A DNA stretch of 64,000 bases, from assembly GCA_013115145.1 (NCBI GenBank), contig JAAPAO010000006.1, forward strand, positions 124,001 to 188,000, given 5' to 3'. The notes below the pieces were generated by a model. The model did not search any database and had not been told where the DNA came from. It was given only the letters and a program-made list of their open reading frames with translations. The position numbers were made by a program, and so were the translations under genes. Source of the stretch: Perkinsus chesapeaki (Eukaryota; Perkinsozoa; Perkinsida; Perkinsidae). Shown piece after piece: positions 24,628 through 35,254 of the stretch (position 1 is its first letter; every line of letters starts with the position of its first letter).

Positions 24628-25597
24628 ATGTCGGACCTGGTGCCCCTTTACGAGGTAGCGGACGTTACTGTCGATACTTCGTTGAGGTGCGTAATGTCCA
24701 CTTTTGCTTGTGAGTACCTTGCTTACAACCACAAGGATGGTGTGCTGGTTCTCTCCAAGTTCAGCGGGTCTGCCACTTCGCTTCGTGCTACTGCTACTAC
24801 TGTAAATCCATGGGGTATCAATCGTTTCCCCGAAGCATATATAATGCTTTGACTATGGACGACGAGGAGCGCATTGAGCGACATCGTTACGGTGCCAATC
24901 ATGTATCTAGGCACACCGAGGCTCATTGGGGCAAGGCGGAGAAGCTGGATGCACTTCTGCAATCGTGGGGACGTACCTAGTAGGTACTACCTACGATACT
25001 GTTCTTGTGCTTGGTGACTTCATGACTCGTGATGAAGATATCTACACGGTTGTCAACAAGTTCGCTACTTCCGCAGTGCTCCGGAAGGAGTCTGACTTGT
25101 CAATTGACTCTACTGGTCTCAGCGCTCGATCTACTTTGTCGGACTTGGACCATGAGCGATCAACCAATCCCGAGTTAAACCCAGGTGTATTCGCATGTAC
25201 TGTTGGCAAGCGTGGCGCGAGGGCAGCTTATCATCTCGCAGACTGTCATGATGTCGTTTTCTTACTGGCGAAGTGTGCGTGGGCTTTTGCTAACAGAACT
25301 AGTAGTCCAATCGGCGGGTCGGCAACAACTGGGAAGGAGGGACCGCAAGATGTCAGCTTGACATTGTCAAGAATGACGCCGATGCCGCGCTTCCCAGAAC
25401 AGCTACAATCAGTGCTCATCCGTGAGCAGGTCGATTTAGTGGTCGCATACGGCCAGCATTACCACTCTTCTAGTATTGCACTACAGAAACTGTTCCTGAG
25501 AAACATATACTCTATGACTTGTCTCCGACTAAGTCCTAGACGCTGTTGTGTTTTGCGAGTATTTCGGTGGGTCGTTGAGCCAGACTCTGATCGTTGA
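24628..25597 (+). CDS. Unrecognised gene, multi-exon or long open frame
   Basis: No family recognised. Starts plausibly at ATG 24628 (MSDLVPLYEVADVTVDTSLR), with an open frame to about 24852, a second block MDDEERIERHRYGANHV and KAEKLDALLQSWG (about 24855-24975), then a long continuous frame from 24926 to 25597 containing YTVVNKFATSAVLRKESDLS and SDLDHERSTNPELNP. A splice from about 24970 to 25037 would join the second and third blocks in phase (SWG to IYTVVNKF). The C-terminal third has lower coding character and may be untranslated. The composition is mixed-charge and without clear membrane helices. Confidence 0.4.
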
Positions 25598-26117
25598 CCG
25601 TTTGCCAATAAGCATCGTTCGATTAATCCAGCGACGTTGCATACCGGAGGATGTTTCGTCTACAGTCTCTGGTACGATCCGCCAGTAGGTTCTTAAAACG
25701 CAATCGTTTCAGGGCCCCCAGGAAGCCGTTCCCTGAGGAACAAGCCGCTGGTTCGAGGAAAATGATACATCTTTGGTAGTGCCGAGGGCTTAGCGGACAG
25801 GCAATACCGCTTCGAGGCGCAATAGCCTGAGTAATGAAGTCTAGGTGAAGCTTATTTTCCACCAACAGCATGCATAAAAGATCCCGGCGGACTTCTCTCA
25901 GTGAGAGACTCTCACGACTCACTCACCATACGCATGCGCATTCAGCTAATTCGCTCAAGAAGTGCTACATGCATCCATTAATTCGATTTAGGCCAAGGAA
26001 GTACTACTAATAGGCTATTAATCATCAGACTTTTCCCTTCTAGTGTTCGATTTCCGATTCCCTTCTTGGCCGTATCGTACTACAGCCAACATATTACCCG
26101 ACGAAGCATTTCATAGA
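25598..26117. other. Intergenic, no gene seen
   Basis: About 520 bases before the transporter start. A 99-codon minus-strand frame (25623-25922) has no motif or neighbour support. The transporter frame stays open upstream of its ATG to about 26043, so an earlier non-AUG or spliced start cannot be excluded. Confidence 0.4.
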
Positions 26118-28068
26118 ATGTCGCTATCCGAGCCCTCGCATAAAACCCCCTTCCAGGCTACACAGCCGAGAGTTCGGGCCGATTTGATGATCTGTCTTCT
26201 TTGTATATTCAGCGATTTTCTTGGAGACAACCTGCTGGTGCCCTCCTATGCGGCTTTCTTGCAAAACAATCTACCACCCGGTAATTTCTTCAGAGAGTCA
26301 GGTCGACATTATGCGCCACTTTTAGGACTGGAGTTCGGCGTAGCGGCATCAGTGATGTCTATGACCTACCTTATAGGAAAGGCCATATGTCCTTTATACT
26401 TTAGCAGCTTGAGTGACTTTTTTGGTCGCTGGAGCTGTTTAGTTGTGTCATCCTTCTTCACCGCTGTTGGTTTTCTTTTACAGGTAAGATTTCCTTTCAT
26501 CGCTAAGAACCTCGACCATGTATCTCGGGCTCTCTTCAGGCTCTCGCCTGGGATTTCTGGACCATTGTTGCTTTCCGTATTCTCACTGGACTTGCCGGTG
26601 GAACTCGGTCAGTGAGCATTGTGTAAGTTCACTGTGAAGCCATCCGGCTGGGGTTTGGTTATACCCTACGACCCGGAGCCTTCTAATCCCGCTTGGTATC
26701 TTATGAATTCAGATATATATCGGACTGGGTGAAGTCGCCTCGAATATTGGCTTTTTGGATGTCCTGGGTGTCTGTCACCCAGAGCATAGCCATGACAATC
26801 GGGCCGCTCTTCGGAGGTCTAGTGGTTAGTGTAAGAACTGCGGTTGCGCCGTATGAACGGTCACCTCTCTTTTCCTTAGTTGGATCCTAAGCATCCCTTC
26901 AACGCTGCTTATGTAGCCTTTGTTCTTAACGCACTAAGCTTCCTCATGCTCCTCATATTTGTCCGCAAGACTCCGTATGATACGACAGCTACATTTTGGC
27001 GTTCTCGTCGTGGTGTGAAGGAGGAGCTCGTACTTTTTGATACTAAAGAGAAAGGGAGCCTCTCCCCTGACACCAAGTTGGAAGGTTGTAGCAGTCTTGT
27101 GCTGCCAAGATCAGCTGGCCCTCGAGTCCAATGGTGAGTAGGTATTTCCGAGGAAGACAGAATCTAAACTTCGTTCGATGACAGAGTCTTGACCATGGAC
27201 AGACTCTGTGTTCTTCAGGATCGCCATTTTACCTTTGCTGCTTGCCTTTGGATTATCCAACGGTGTCAGCCAAGCGTGGTCCGTAATCCTTGTGACGGTA
27301 CAGTCTGATCTTGCGGTATCACCATTGATGATTGGCTTGCTGGGAGCATGGTGCGGGATTTGGATCATGTGTAATAGTTGCTCTTGGTGAGGTCTGTGCG
27401 GAATCCATTTTTTGCTTTCAGTTGGACAGCTTGTGGTGTTCCCACTCTGGTTGAATAAGCTCAAGTGGTCCATTGCATCTCTCATGATATTTGGTTTCGC
27501 GGTTTCGGCAGTAATTATTATTCTGGCCTTCGTGGAGAACCTATGGGCAGTATCTGCCGTCGGTGCTATCTTCTCTGCGGCCATCCCGTTAGCTAAAACG
27601 GGCGCGTTCTCGGTAGAGATCTTCTTCGGAAGTGATTATACCACGATACTCTTTCAGTTATTCCCGCAGTTATGCGATGCGTCAGTAAAAGGTCGTCTTT
27701 TCGGAGTTTTCTCTGCGGTTTCGAATGGGAGCAAAGCAGGGTTCATGCTCCTAGTTGGCGCCCTACACGATGTGTCATATCCGCTCCCTTATATCGGAGT
27801 ACGGGATAGATCTCGCGATTATCATGCGTATTTTATTGTTTTCTAGATAACAGCCTCAGTCGTCTTCGGCGTGCTGGTGAGCGTAACTTTTTTGCTAACC
27901 TACCCAAAGGCTGCTCGTCGCCAGAAGTGCCTGAATGTCGAAATGCACTCTGCCAAATTTGGTCGGGAGATTTGCCAAAGTCAGTCGATTTGGACGAAGG
28001 TGAGAGGATCTATCCATTCCCATGCAAGGGTCGATGGGAGCACTCCCTTCCCCTGCCCTAGGGCATGA
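26118..28068 (+). CDS. Major facilitator superfamily transporter
   Basis: Polytopic membrane transporter of 523 residues built from seven exons with matching phases: 26118-26483, 26540-26622, 26713-26824, 26880-27133, 27219-27376, 27422-27798, 27847-28068. The loop 2-3 signature of the family is visible (SSLSDFFGRW, following GKAICPLYF). Hydrophobic segments occur in the expected 6+6 pattern with a central charged loop (RSRRGVKEELVLFDTKEKGS) between halves. GTRSVSIVYISDWV and MTIGPLFGGLV match helices 4-5 of drug/organic-solute type members. The substrate cannot be inferred. The C-terminus after TYPKAARRQK is hydrophilic. The start was chosen as the first in-frame ATG before the first helix. 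Confidence 0.88.
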
Positions 28069-28462
28069 CCGAGTCTGGCCATTGATGGTTGAGCATCACT
28101 GCTGGGCTAATTGATTTGGCTTTTCTCTCAGAGCTGCCTTGTCAACCGCTTCTGCCAATTTCACCACAAGTGTCACCACAATATGGTGTTGCTCCCGTTC
28201 GGAGAGGTATCCGTTGCTGAGCTCTCGGCTTTGTCGCATTGCGTCGCCCGTGGGTACTGGCAACCACAGCGGAATTTATACAGCAGTGAATCGGTAGACG
28301 GGCTCGACCCGGTCAGTCTCCCAGGGTTGTTCGCTTGGCAGGTTCTCATCCCCCCGATCCTGGTCTCCTTCCTAGGGCAGTGGGCGTCACAGATGTTTGA
28401 GGCGCATGGGCTCAAAAACTGGAATGCATGCTTGTCAGAGATTGAGTTCATCCTCGATATAG

Positions 28463-29059
28463 GTGAAAGGAAGACCACTATTCCACCTCGTCGAATTTGG
28501 AACTAGGCCTGCCGTGTCTCCCACTCGGAGGTGCACCACATGAGAAGAGAGTTGCGGAGCTTTGGGGGACCATATCATTGCATGAAGCTGCTCATAAACT
28601 GATGGCTGAAAAAAGAATAGAGAAGACGAAATCGGGTAGGTATAAGAGAGCGTGCTGTGCAAGTCAGTGAGATACAGGGCAGGCTGTAGCGTTGTGGTTT
28701 CTTGTTCAGGACTCAGGGATCAAGTCAAAGGGGCTTTCAAGAGGCTGCGTATGAATCCTGCTCGCAAGCCGACTTTTTCTGATCGCCTAGCGCTTGGGAA
28801 GAATCTCAGCTCCCTGCTGGTTCGCAAAGGCTATGTTGATTGGACGTACCTATTCTCCGAGGAGTCCGTCATACATGTTCTCTTACGGAGCACCTTTCCT
28901 CCGCGCAATCATTTTCATGACAAAGCTACAATGTTTGTAACGACGCTGCACCATCTGCGCTTCTTCGGCAAACCTCTGTCTACTGTAGATTTGAAAGAAG
29001 CTCGTATACAGATTAGTGCTAGTACCAACTCACTGAGCTCAACTCAACACAGTTGTTGA
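28463..29059 (+). CDS. Hypothetical protein, 5' end uncertain
   Basis: Two exons join in phase: from about 28463 to about 28630 (GGAPHEKRVAELWGT and HEAAHKLMAEKRIEKTK) and from about 28709 to the stop at 29057-29059 (RDQVKGAFKRLRMNPARK, LVRKGYVDWTYLFSEES, TMFVTTLHHLRFFGKP). The helical, basic-acidic composition suggests a soluble cytosolic protein. No family is recognised. It might instead be the C-terminal extension of the transporter just upstream, since a proline-rich open segment (ELPCQPLLPISPQVSPQYG) lies at about 28131-28190 in between. Confidence 0.45.
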
Positions 29060-29800
29060 ACTGTGCTGAATCCTTTGTTTCCTTGTGAAGTTGCCTGTTA
29101 TCAATACGAGCCGCCTGCTCGTTGCTCATGTCCAGTAGGCAGTTATTGTATCGTGAAACTTTTATTTAGGCTATCCTTTGTCTCATGTCATGGCTCGTAT
29201 CTGGGAGTTATTCCGTTTGCGACTTGTATTTTCTCTTACTTTCCTGTATTATTCTGGCATAGCCCCTTATCGCTGCTATTGTAGTTCTCTGGCTCATTGG
29301 ATGTCAGAGTAGCAGGGTCGATACAACGTCAATTCCGAATATCGGTAACTTTTTCTTAGCTACTTTACTCAAAATCTGCTGCTTATCACTGAGGTGCTGT
29401 CTGCCCGGTATTACACTGGCAGTATAAATGGTCAATATGTTGGAGCACGCGTATAGAGAAGTCGTTCGTGATCTTTGAGATCAATTTCTTTTTCACAGAT
29501 AGTGGTTACTGGCTACAATACAATTGGCGTTGCGTTTTGGTTCAAGAACATTACAGTAGTAACTTTATCCGGAAATTTGCGAGTAGAGACTTTGGAACAG
29601 CAGTACCAAACCTGAGCGAACCGTACTGAGCCCCCTACTAGGGGACCCTTTAGTGTCATTGGCAAATTTAATATGATAACTGAGCCATTGGCTATAGTCG
29701 CGACGTTTGTAATAGTGCTCAAGTTATCGCGCACATTAGAAGTGTATCTCCGCGACGTCTCCGTATCTCTCTGACTGCCTGAGTTGTCGAGTAGTTTTCG
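29060..29800. other. About 740 bases without a supportable gene
   Basis: Short frames only. A 73-codon hydrophobic frame (29063-29284) and a 103-codon minus frame (29513-29824) show no family signal. Confidence 0.45.
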
Positions 29801-31946
29801 ATGAGTAGGCGAAGTCGAGCGCACCTTCTGCTTGTCGGTGGACTGTTGGCCGTTCAGCTAGTAAGCCCTGGGCGCATGGAGCTCCTGTGCTTGCTCGATT
29901 CCGTTAAGTTACATGCTTCTTGTTATCGGACGATAACAGATTTGGATCCATACAGAGCACGCTTCTCGGAAACCCTAAACTCGTGTATTCAGGTGAATAT
30001 GACCAAGGATTCGTCCCAACGGGACAACTTGGCGAGCGCAGTAGGCCTTTTGGCAATCCTAGTTGACCAGGCTTTGGTACTCTTCTGCGGAGTGCAGCGA
30101 AGTAATGCTATGGGATGTAGCCTACATCATGTAGGGCTATTTGGCAGAGCGATAGCGTTTTCCAGACGACTTCAGCCGTTAGACGTTTTCCCTTTCGTAG
30201 ATAGTTACTTATATCAGTTGCGCCACTACGCAATGTGTATTGCGTATGCCAGCTGTGTCTCAGGAATCATAACATCAGCTTGCGTTTACATTCTGATGGG
30301 CGGCTGCTTGATATCTCTTCCGGGTTGGAATGTCGGAGTTTGGATATTTGTAATGTGGCGATTCCTCTCTTCGGTAGTAACCTACATCAAAGGCAGTTGG
30401 CGTAGTGGTCCGTTCACGACAAGTAAGGGATAGCCGGGGTCGAAGGTTGCTTGTTATAAAGCACTCATACCGTTTAAGGTAAACTTCCCTTGGAAGACAG
30501 TACGCCGGATTCGAAGTTGTCCTCTTCATATGAGGCAGACGTTTCAAAAATCTCCGATCATCTCCTGGTCGGTTGCAATAGCCCACCGACAAAGAATACG
30601 CCAGCAATAGACGTTCTGGATTTTTGCAATCAACGGTTAGTCGTATTGTTTGGATACGACCGATTAACGGCTCATGGTTCAGGCTGTTACGAGGTTTTTG
30701 GCGGGAGTTTGAGTTACCAGCAACCGGCCGTAATCTTATGTCAATTATGGAGATTGCAGGTATAGCTAAAGACGCGACGAAGTACATGGTGGCGGCTCCG
30801 GTAAGTAATGTGCGTAATAAAGTCTGATGATAAATCCTTATGGAGCCTTCGACGATGTACTAACCTTCTTGTGTAGATGAACGTTGCAGTTGTTATCGGT
30901 CCAAGTCCCGAAAGTGCCGAAGTCTTATCTCTGGTTTCTTGTTGTATAATGATTATTCGGGGAATAGCTAAAGATGGGAGGCAGGCCTTCACATCTTACG
31001 CCCTCAAGCGGTAGGTTTATTTGGCTCGGTTTCGAGAGAATAACTGTTCTTACTTACATCTCCAGGATACTCGAAATCGTCCAGTATGCCAGTTGTAAGT
31101 TCAGATACATTGCGCCTGTTCCTCGTCCTGAAGACATCCTTCATCCATCCTCGATTCGGCAGCTTGATCTGTTATCCACGACAGCTCAGTTTCTCACCAC
31201 GAATGAAATGAAACCTCCAAAGGAGTGGGCGGTGGCGTCTGTATCGGTTTTCAACATTCCTGATTGGCTGGGTAATGTTAACGTTAGCATTATCAATCTC
31301 TACGGTGATAAACGTTTGGTGGTCGAGCGGCAAGTCTTGCTACGCAATGAACAGAGAATGACCGCCAGTTTCAACTGGAAAGATGATGAGACGCCGATAG
31401 TTTCCGGGGAGGTACGTGCAAGCAGGCTAGGTTATTTTACATACTAGTTCTGTTCGATCTCGCGGACTAAGTGCAATACGTGATTGTATGTCTCATTCTG
31501 CTCTTCAGGTTTATGTCGTACTTGAGCGATGTGTCTCGGTCCCGGACGATCCTCGGGATCCTCGACTCCTCGGGAGCTACGGGTGCCTACTACCGGACTC
31601 GACGCACCTTCAGAAAATGCTAGCCTCAAGCTCGGGAGCGCATTACTTCGACTTGTCAGTTGATCAGTGTGATGTTTATGACCCTAGGCTCAAATCTACA
31701 GGTAAGCGCTTCCCATGTAGTAGCTCACGTGACCATTTATTCGCAACATTAAGTATTGCTTGGATGATTTTTTCCGATTCCGGCTGTACGAGCCACATTC
31801 AATGTAGGCATCTCAGGTATCTCGCTGAGCGTGCTCCTGCGACCAGTTGAAGGGCTTTCTTCTGCTGCCAGGGCAATACCTTTCCCTCCGAGTCCAGAAG
31901 AGATAGGAGATTTTTTAGACTTGCCCGTTACACAGCCGACCTCTTA
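29801..31946 (+). CDS. Large uncharacterised membrane protein, multi-exon
   Basis: Six or more exons join in phase to about 600 residues. The N-terminal exon (29801 to about 30409) has a hydrophobic leader (HLLLVGGLLAVQLVS) and several likely membrane segments (GIITSACVYILMGGCLISL, WIFVMWRFLSSVV). It splices to KLPLEDSTPDSKLSSSYEAD, then across a 41-nt intron to PTDKEYASNRRSGFLQ and IVWIRPINGSWFRLLRGFWR (about 30591-30798). Further exons hold MNVAVVIGPSPESAEVLSLV (from about 30879), APVPRPEDILHPSSI, FNIPDWLGNVNVSIINLYG, VYVVLERCVSVPDD and a last exon ending LDLPVTQPTS at 31944-31946. I recognise no family. The second half looks soluble with beta-rich segments. Part of one exon is duplicated downstream at 32.65 kb. 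Confidence 0.6.
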
Positions 31947-32243
31947 ATGTTTGTTCCGTACGTGTTGCTCAAATTGACCTTGAGTTCCAGAGTGCGACAT
32001 CCTTATACAGTATTTATGCACGCCCGTTTCACCTAGCTTTTCTGAGGGCCCTCAGTAAGGACCCTGCACTTCCTGAACTGAAGAAGCTTTTGAACTGAAC
32101 CTCTCCGAGCCTCGATTTACGTTAGTATATCTGAACTGGATTCCAACATGAGGAGACCTGTGAAATACGAAACGGTCGCTGTTAAGTCGATGATGCTGGG
32201 GCGAGCGCGAAAGTAAAATGTTATCTCGTTGCATAAGGGATCG

Positions 32244-32347
32244 TTCAATTAACCGATTTTGAAATTCAGAATCTATTCCAGAACTGCTTTTAACACGTAA
32301 AATGCGATGCTGGAATCGATTCTGAATCTCAGAATTGGTTTAATGAA
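32244..32347. repeat. 104-bp hairpin: 38-bp imperfect inverted repeat
   Basis: The left arm 32244-32281 (begins TTCAATTAACCGATTTTGAA, ends ATTCCAG) is nearly the reverse complement of the right arm 32310-32347 (ends GGTTTAATGAA). About 33 of 38 positions pair, separated by a 28-base loop. The size and structure fit a miniature inverted-repeat element or a strong transcript hairpin. No target-site duplication is evident in the flanks. Confidence 0.75.
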
Positions 32348-32646
32348 CATTGGGTAAGTGTTCCCGGCCGGTCATTGATTGAAAGTTAGACTTAGTTGAA
32401 TGACCTTTTACTATTATTAAGATTACGTCACCGCTTTCGGATCTCGGAGATTCAATCTCTCCGTTACGCCGTAGGCCACGTACACTCGATCATGCGCCGC
32501 GCGGACTCAACCCGTACATGTTGAGATATATTAAGATCTCATTAACCAGGAACTCGCCGAGCTAGGAGATGTCAAATAACTGAGACTTCGAATGCATGGG
32601 AATGACTGAGGAACACTCAGCTTAGCTGCGAACAAAACATATCATG

Positions 32647-32766
32647 TTAGGTAAATGTTGCAGTTTTTATTATCTCAAGTCCCAAAAGAGTCGAAGTCGT
32701 ATCTCTGGTTTCCTGCTTTATAATGATTACTCGGGGAATGGCTGAAGATCGAAGACATCCTTCTAC
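32647..32766 (+). pseudogene. Diverged copy of an exon of the 29.8-31.9 kb gene
   Basis: The segment is about 80% identical by eye to 30885-30980, the exon encoding NVAVVIGPSPESAEVLSLVS. The copy translates in the same frame to NVAVFIISSPKRVEVVSLVS and continues FIMITRGMAED against CIMIIRGIAKD, so the frame is preserved although no other exon of the parent is visible nearby. It is either a relic of a tandem gene duplication or an exon of a paralogue whose other exons have diverged beyond recognition. Confidence 0.65.
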
Positions 32767-33223
32767 GTGTCTTAGACGGAAGAGCGTTTAGAGGGACGGC
32801 TATTGTAGTATCACAACCTACTGGACCTAGCATATTTTGTTGCCCGTTCAATCTCGCTATCCAAAGAAATCCACGAGTCAGGCTCGCCAGAATCTGACTG
32901 AATGGCTTCCTAGCATCCTGAAACTCGGAAACTTCCCTCTGTGTGACTTCATTGTGGCGTCGGATATATATGCAAATGGGGCCACTCGCTCACACTTTAA
33001 ACCCTCCAGCCAAAATATAGTCTCAACGGCTCACTGCACAGGCCTTGCAAATCGCATTGCTACCTACAAACGCCCTGTATGGACTTCTAGTTGGTGACAA
33101 TTCATGCTTTTTAGCTGAGATTCCTTGATGTGACGGCTACGTCTTCAGCTGTACATTGGCTGTTGCGTTCGATCAGTGATCTATCGAACACTTCCCACCA
33201 GAGCTAGCTTTTTCGAGCTCCTA

Positions 33224-33809
33224 ATGGCGTATTCGGACGATGAGGAGATGTCCGATGAAGAGCATCAGCGGCCGATGGTAGTAATCGGGGAATCACGGTG
33301 TTGGGGACGCCAATGGGCTCAGGTCACGTCGATGATACCGGATACGCTTAACAACCATCAACTACGGTGTTGTCTAAGGTCTAGCGTGACCTAGTGAAAC
33401 GGATTCAAATGTGTGTCTCCTGACAGATGCCACATTATCCTCTCGGTGTCTCAATTCGTAAGACACGGCTGTCCAAACTGCCAGGATATTGATATGGAGG
33501 GAGACAAGACCCTAGTAGAGGATTACACTACCAAGAACTTTTCTGGGTACGCATATTCTACTGGGGATTGCAGTCGCGCGAGTCAAGCTGATAAGCGTTG
33601 ACATAAATAATATCGCTCAACGCCGGCGCGGTCGAACTAGCTGCTTTCAGTGGCGTGTCGGTCATGAATCCGTCAAGGAGCTGGGTAGCACGACAACTGA
33701 AACTAAGTAGGTCGCAAAATTAGCTTTTTCGAGTCATGTACTCTCAGGTACCTTTTGCGCGGGTATGTATGCAGTTGCGGCTCAAGGTGATGGGGAGGCT
33801 CAAGGGTAA
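33224..33809 (+). CDS. SPT4: Transcription elongation factor Spt4
   Basis: Small zinc-binding partner of Spt5 in the DSIF complex that promotes RNA polymerase II elongation. Four exons join in phase to 130 residues: 33224-33378, 33427-33546, 33651-33706, 33748-33809. After an acidic leader (AYSDDEEMSDEEHQRP), the core begins IPDTLNNHQLRCCLRC, completed by removing a 48-nt intron, followed by QFVRHGCPNCQ, giving the two CxxC zinc pairs. Then come KTLVEDYTTKNFSG and NPSRSWVARQLKL, matching the conserved SWV segment, and MYAVAAQG near the end. The protein is slightly longer at the N-terminus and shorter at the C-terminus than most Spt4 proteins. Confidence 0.9.
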
Positions 33810-34043
33810 TATCCGCTTTACTAGTGGGTAATATTCTCTTCTCAGTGACTACGATGACGAGTATGAAGAAGACTACTGAAATGAACGTTGGTTTAAAAAA
33901 GCATGCTGTTGCGTTACTGATGGTAGTAATTTTGCAACTAGCAGAATTCCCGTTGCTCTTCTCGGGGGAATTTCGTAACAGAGACCGGCTGAGTTCGATA
34001 TTGCTTATGTGATATGTCGTTTTAGTGTTTCATGCCTCCGTAA

Positions 34044-35135
34044 ATGTCATCAATTGCTCATCCCTCTTCTCATCATCGAGGAGGCCTATTTTGCTTTTGT
34101 GTTTTAATGGGAGCGTCTTTGACGCTGCTGGCCGTTTGCAGACACTACTCGTGGTTCGATCGCTCGATCCTCGATGGTCGAGCCGAGGCATGGAAGCAAC
34201 GGTGGCGAAGTGAAGGTGATATGCTCGGTGTAGCGAGTCAGGACGACACCCCATGGTGGTCTGACCTGGCTGTTTTCATACTTGGTCTGCTGCTCTGCTT
34301 ATGGTCCTTACGAATCTCTGCAGTATCAGAGACCGTTCATCGGGCACAGTACACTGTGCCTCCGGAAGTTATCGGCAACCCCCTGGAGGACGATCCCTCT
34401 CACGATGGATATTATGACCAAAAGGTGAAGCCTTCGTGGAGCTCTAATCAATCAATGATTGCTCTTTGGCTACTGGTGGTCATACCTGTGTCTCAGTCTC
34501 TAACATTACCGTGCCTTGTACGCTTTCTGCCGGTGGGTCTCACAATGCATTTCCTCTACCTTCTGGTTTGCTGCTGGATTTGGTTCCGTTCCTATAGTGG
34601 CTGCTGTGGCGGAGTGGTGCCGGTTCTGTGTGCTATAATAGCGTGGCTGGCCTTCTCGGTTGTCCCATGCCTCCCCTCTCCAAGGAGCTTGTGTGTTGCT
34701 CTCTTGGCCGCCGGGAGCGTGGCGATGATCGCCCTGGGCCAGCTTGAAGCCCTCAGCGTCTGCTGCTCTGGCCCGTTACCGGCCGATTATACTCAACCGG
34801 CTCTCACCGTATCAGCGTTGATGGTCCTTGGCTTGGCTGCTGCCACATTTTACGCTTATAACCAAATCTTGCCCTTACAAAATGCTCTCATGGGCAAAGA
34901 AGGCCTCCTAGTTCAGATTGAGGTTTGTTTCACAGTGTCCGTGAATGCTGTTGTAGTTCTTGCCTATTTAATAGCAATCCTTCGATCCCCGACGTGGAGC
35001 CCTCCGCCCACGGGCCCAAGCAAGACTGTCAACATAGAGATGGGCGCTCTTGAAGACCCTGGCACGGACTGGGATTCTGGAAGTGATTCTGGTTCGTCCT
35101 CAGATGAGGATATTAAACACTTTTCTGTAGAATAG
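34044..35135 (+). CDS. Intronless polytopic membrane protein (363 aa)
   Basis: A single uninterrupted frame of 363 codons from ATG 34044, the longest exon in the window. Hydrophobic segments suggest about eight membrane helices: residues about 13-32, 72-90, 140-158, 165-182, 188-207, 212-230, 255-272 and 290-312. The loop after the second helix is acidic and polar (EDDPSHDGYYDQK), and the tail is Ser/Asp/Glu-rich (DWDSGSDSGSSSDEDI), likely phosphorylated by casein kinases. No family is recognised. The lack of introns in an otherwise intron-dense neighbourhood is unusual. Confidence 0.75.
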   Translation: MSSIAHPSSHHRGGLFCFCVLMGASLTLLAVCRHYSWFDRSILDGRAEAWKQRWRSEGDMLGVASQDDTPWWSDLAVFILGLLLCLWSLRISAVSETVHRAQYTVPPEVIGNPLEDDPSHDGYYDQKVKPSWSSNQSMIALWLLVVIPVSQSLTLPCLVRFLPVGLTMHFLYLLVCCWIWFRSYSGCCGGVVPVLCAIIAWLAFSVVPCLPSPRSLCVALLAAGSVAMIALGQLEALSVCCSGPLPADYTQPALTVSALMVLGLAAATFYAYNQILPLQNALMGKEGLLVQIEVCFTVSVNAVVVLAYLIAILRSPTWSPPPTGPSKTVNIEMGALEDPGTDWDSGSDSGSSSDEDIKHFSVE

Positions 35136-35254
35136 GAATGAAGCCAACAGTTGACTAATATTTGTACTATCTTAGACCGCTACTCGCTGTTGCGCTGCGT
35201 TTAGGGTTCCACTTTCGGACTTGCTGCTTCCAGTGACAATTTCTCAGCCATCGG

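Larger units (their letters stand above)
31947..33223. other. Gene-poor stretch with hairpin and exon relic
   Basis: Nearly 1.3 kb with no complete gene. It contains a 104-bp inverted-repeat hairpin (32244-32347), a diverged copy of an exon of the upstream gene (32647-32766) and an 86-codon open frame (32837-33097) without recognised relatives. Confidence 0.5.
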
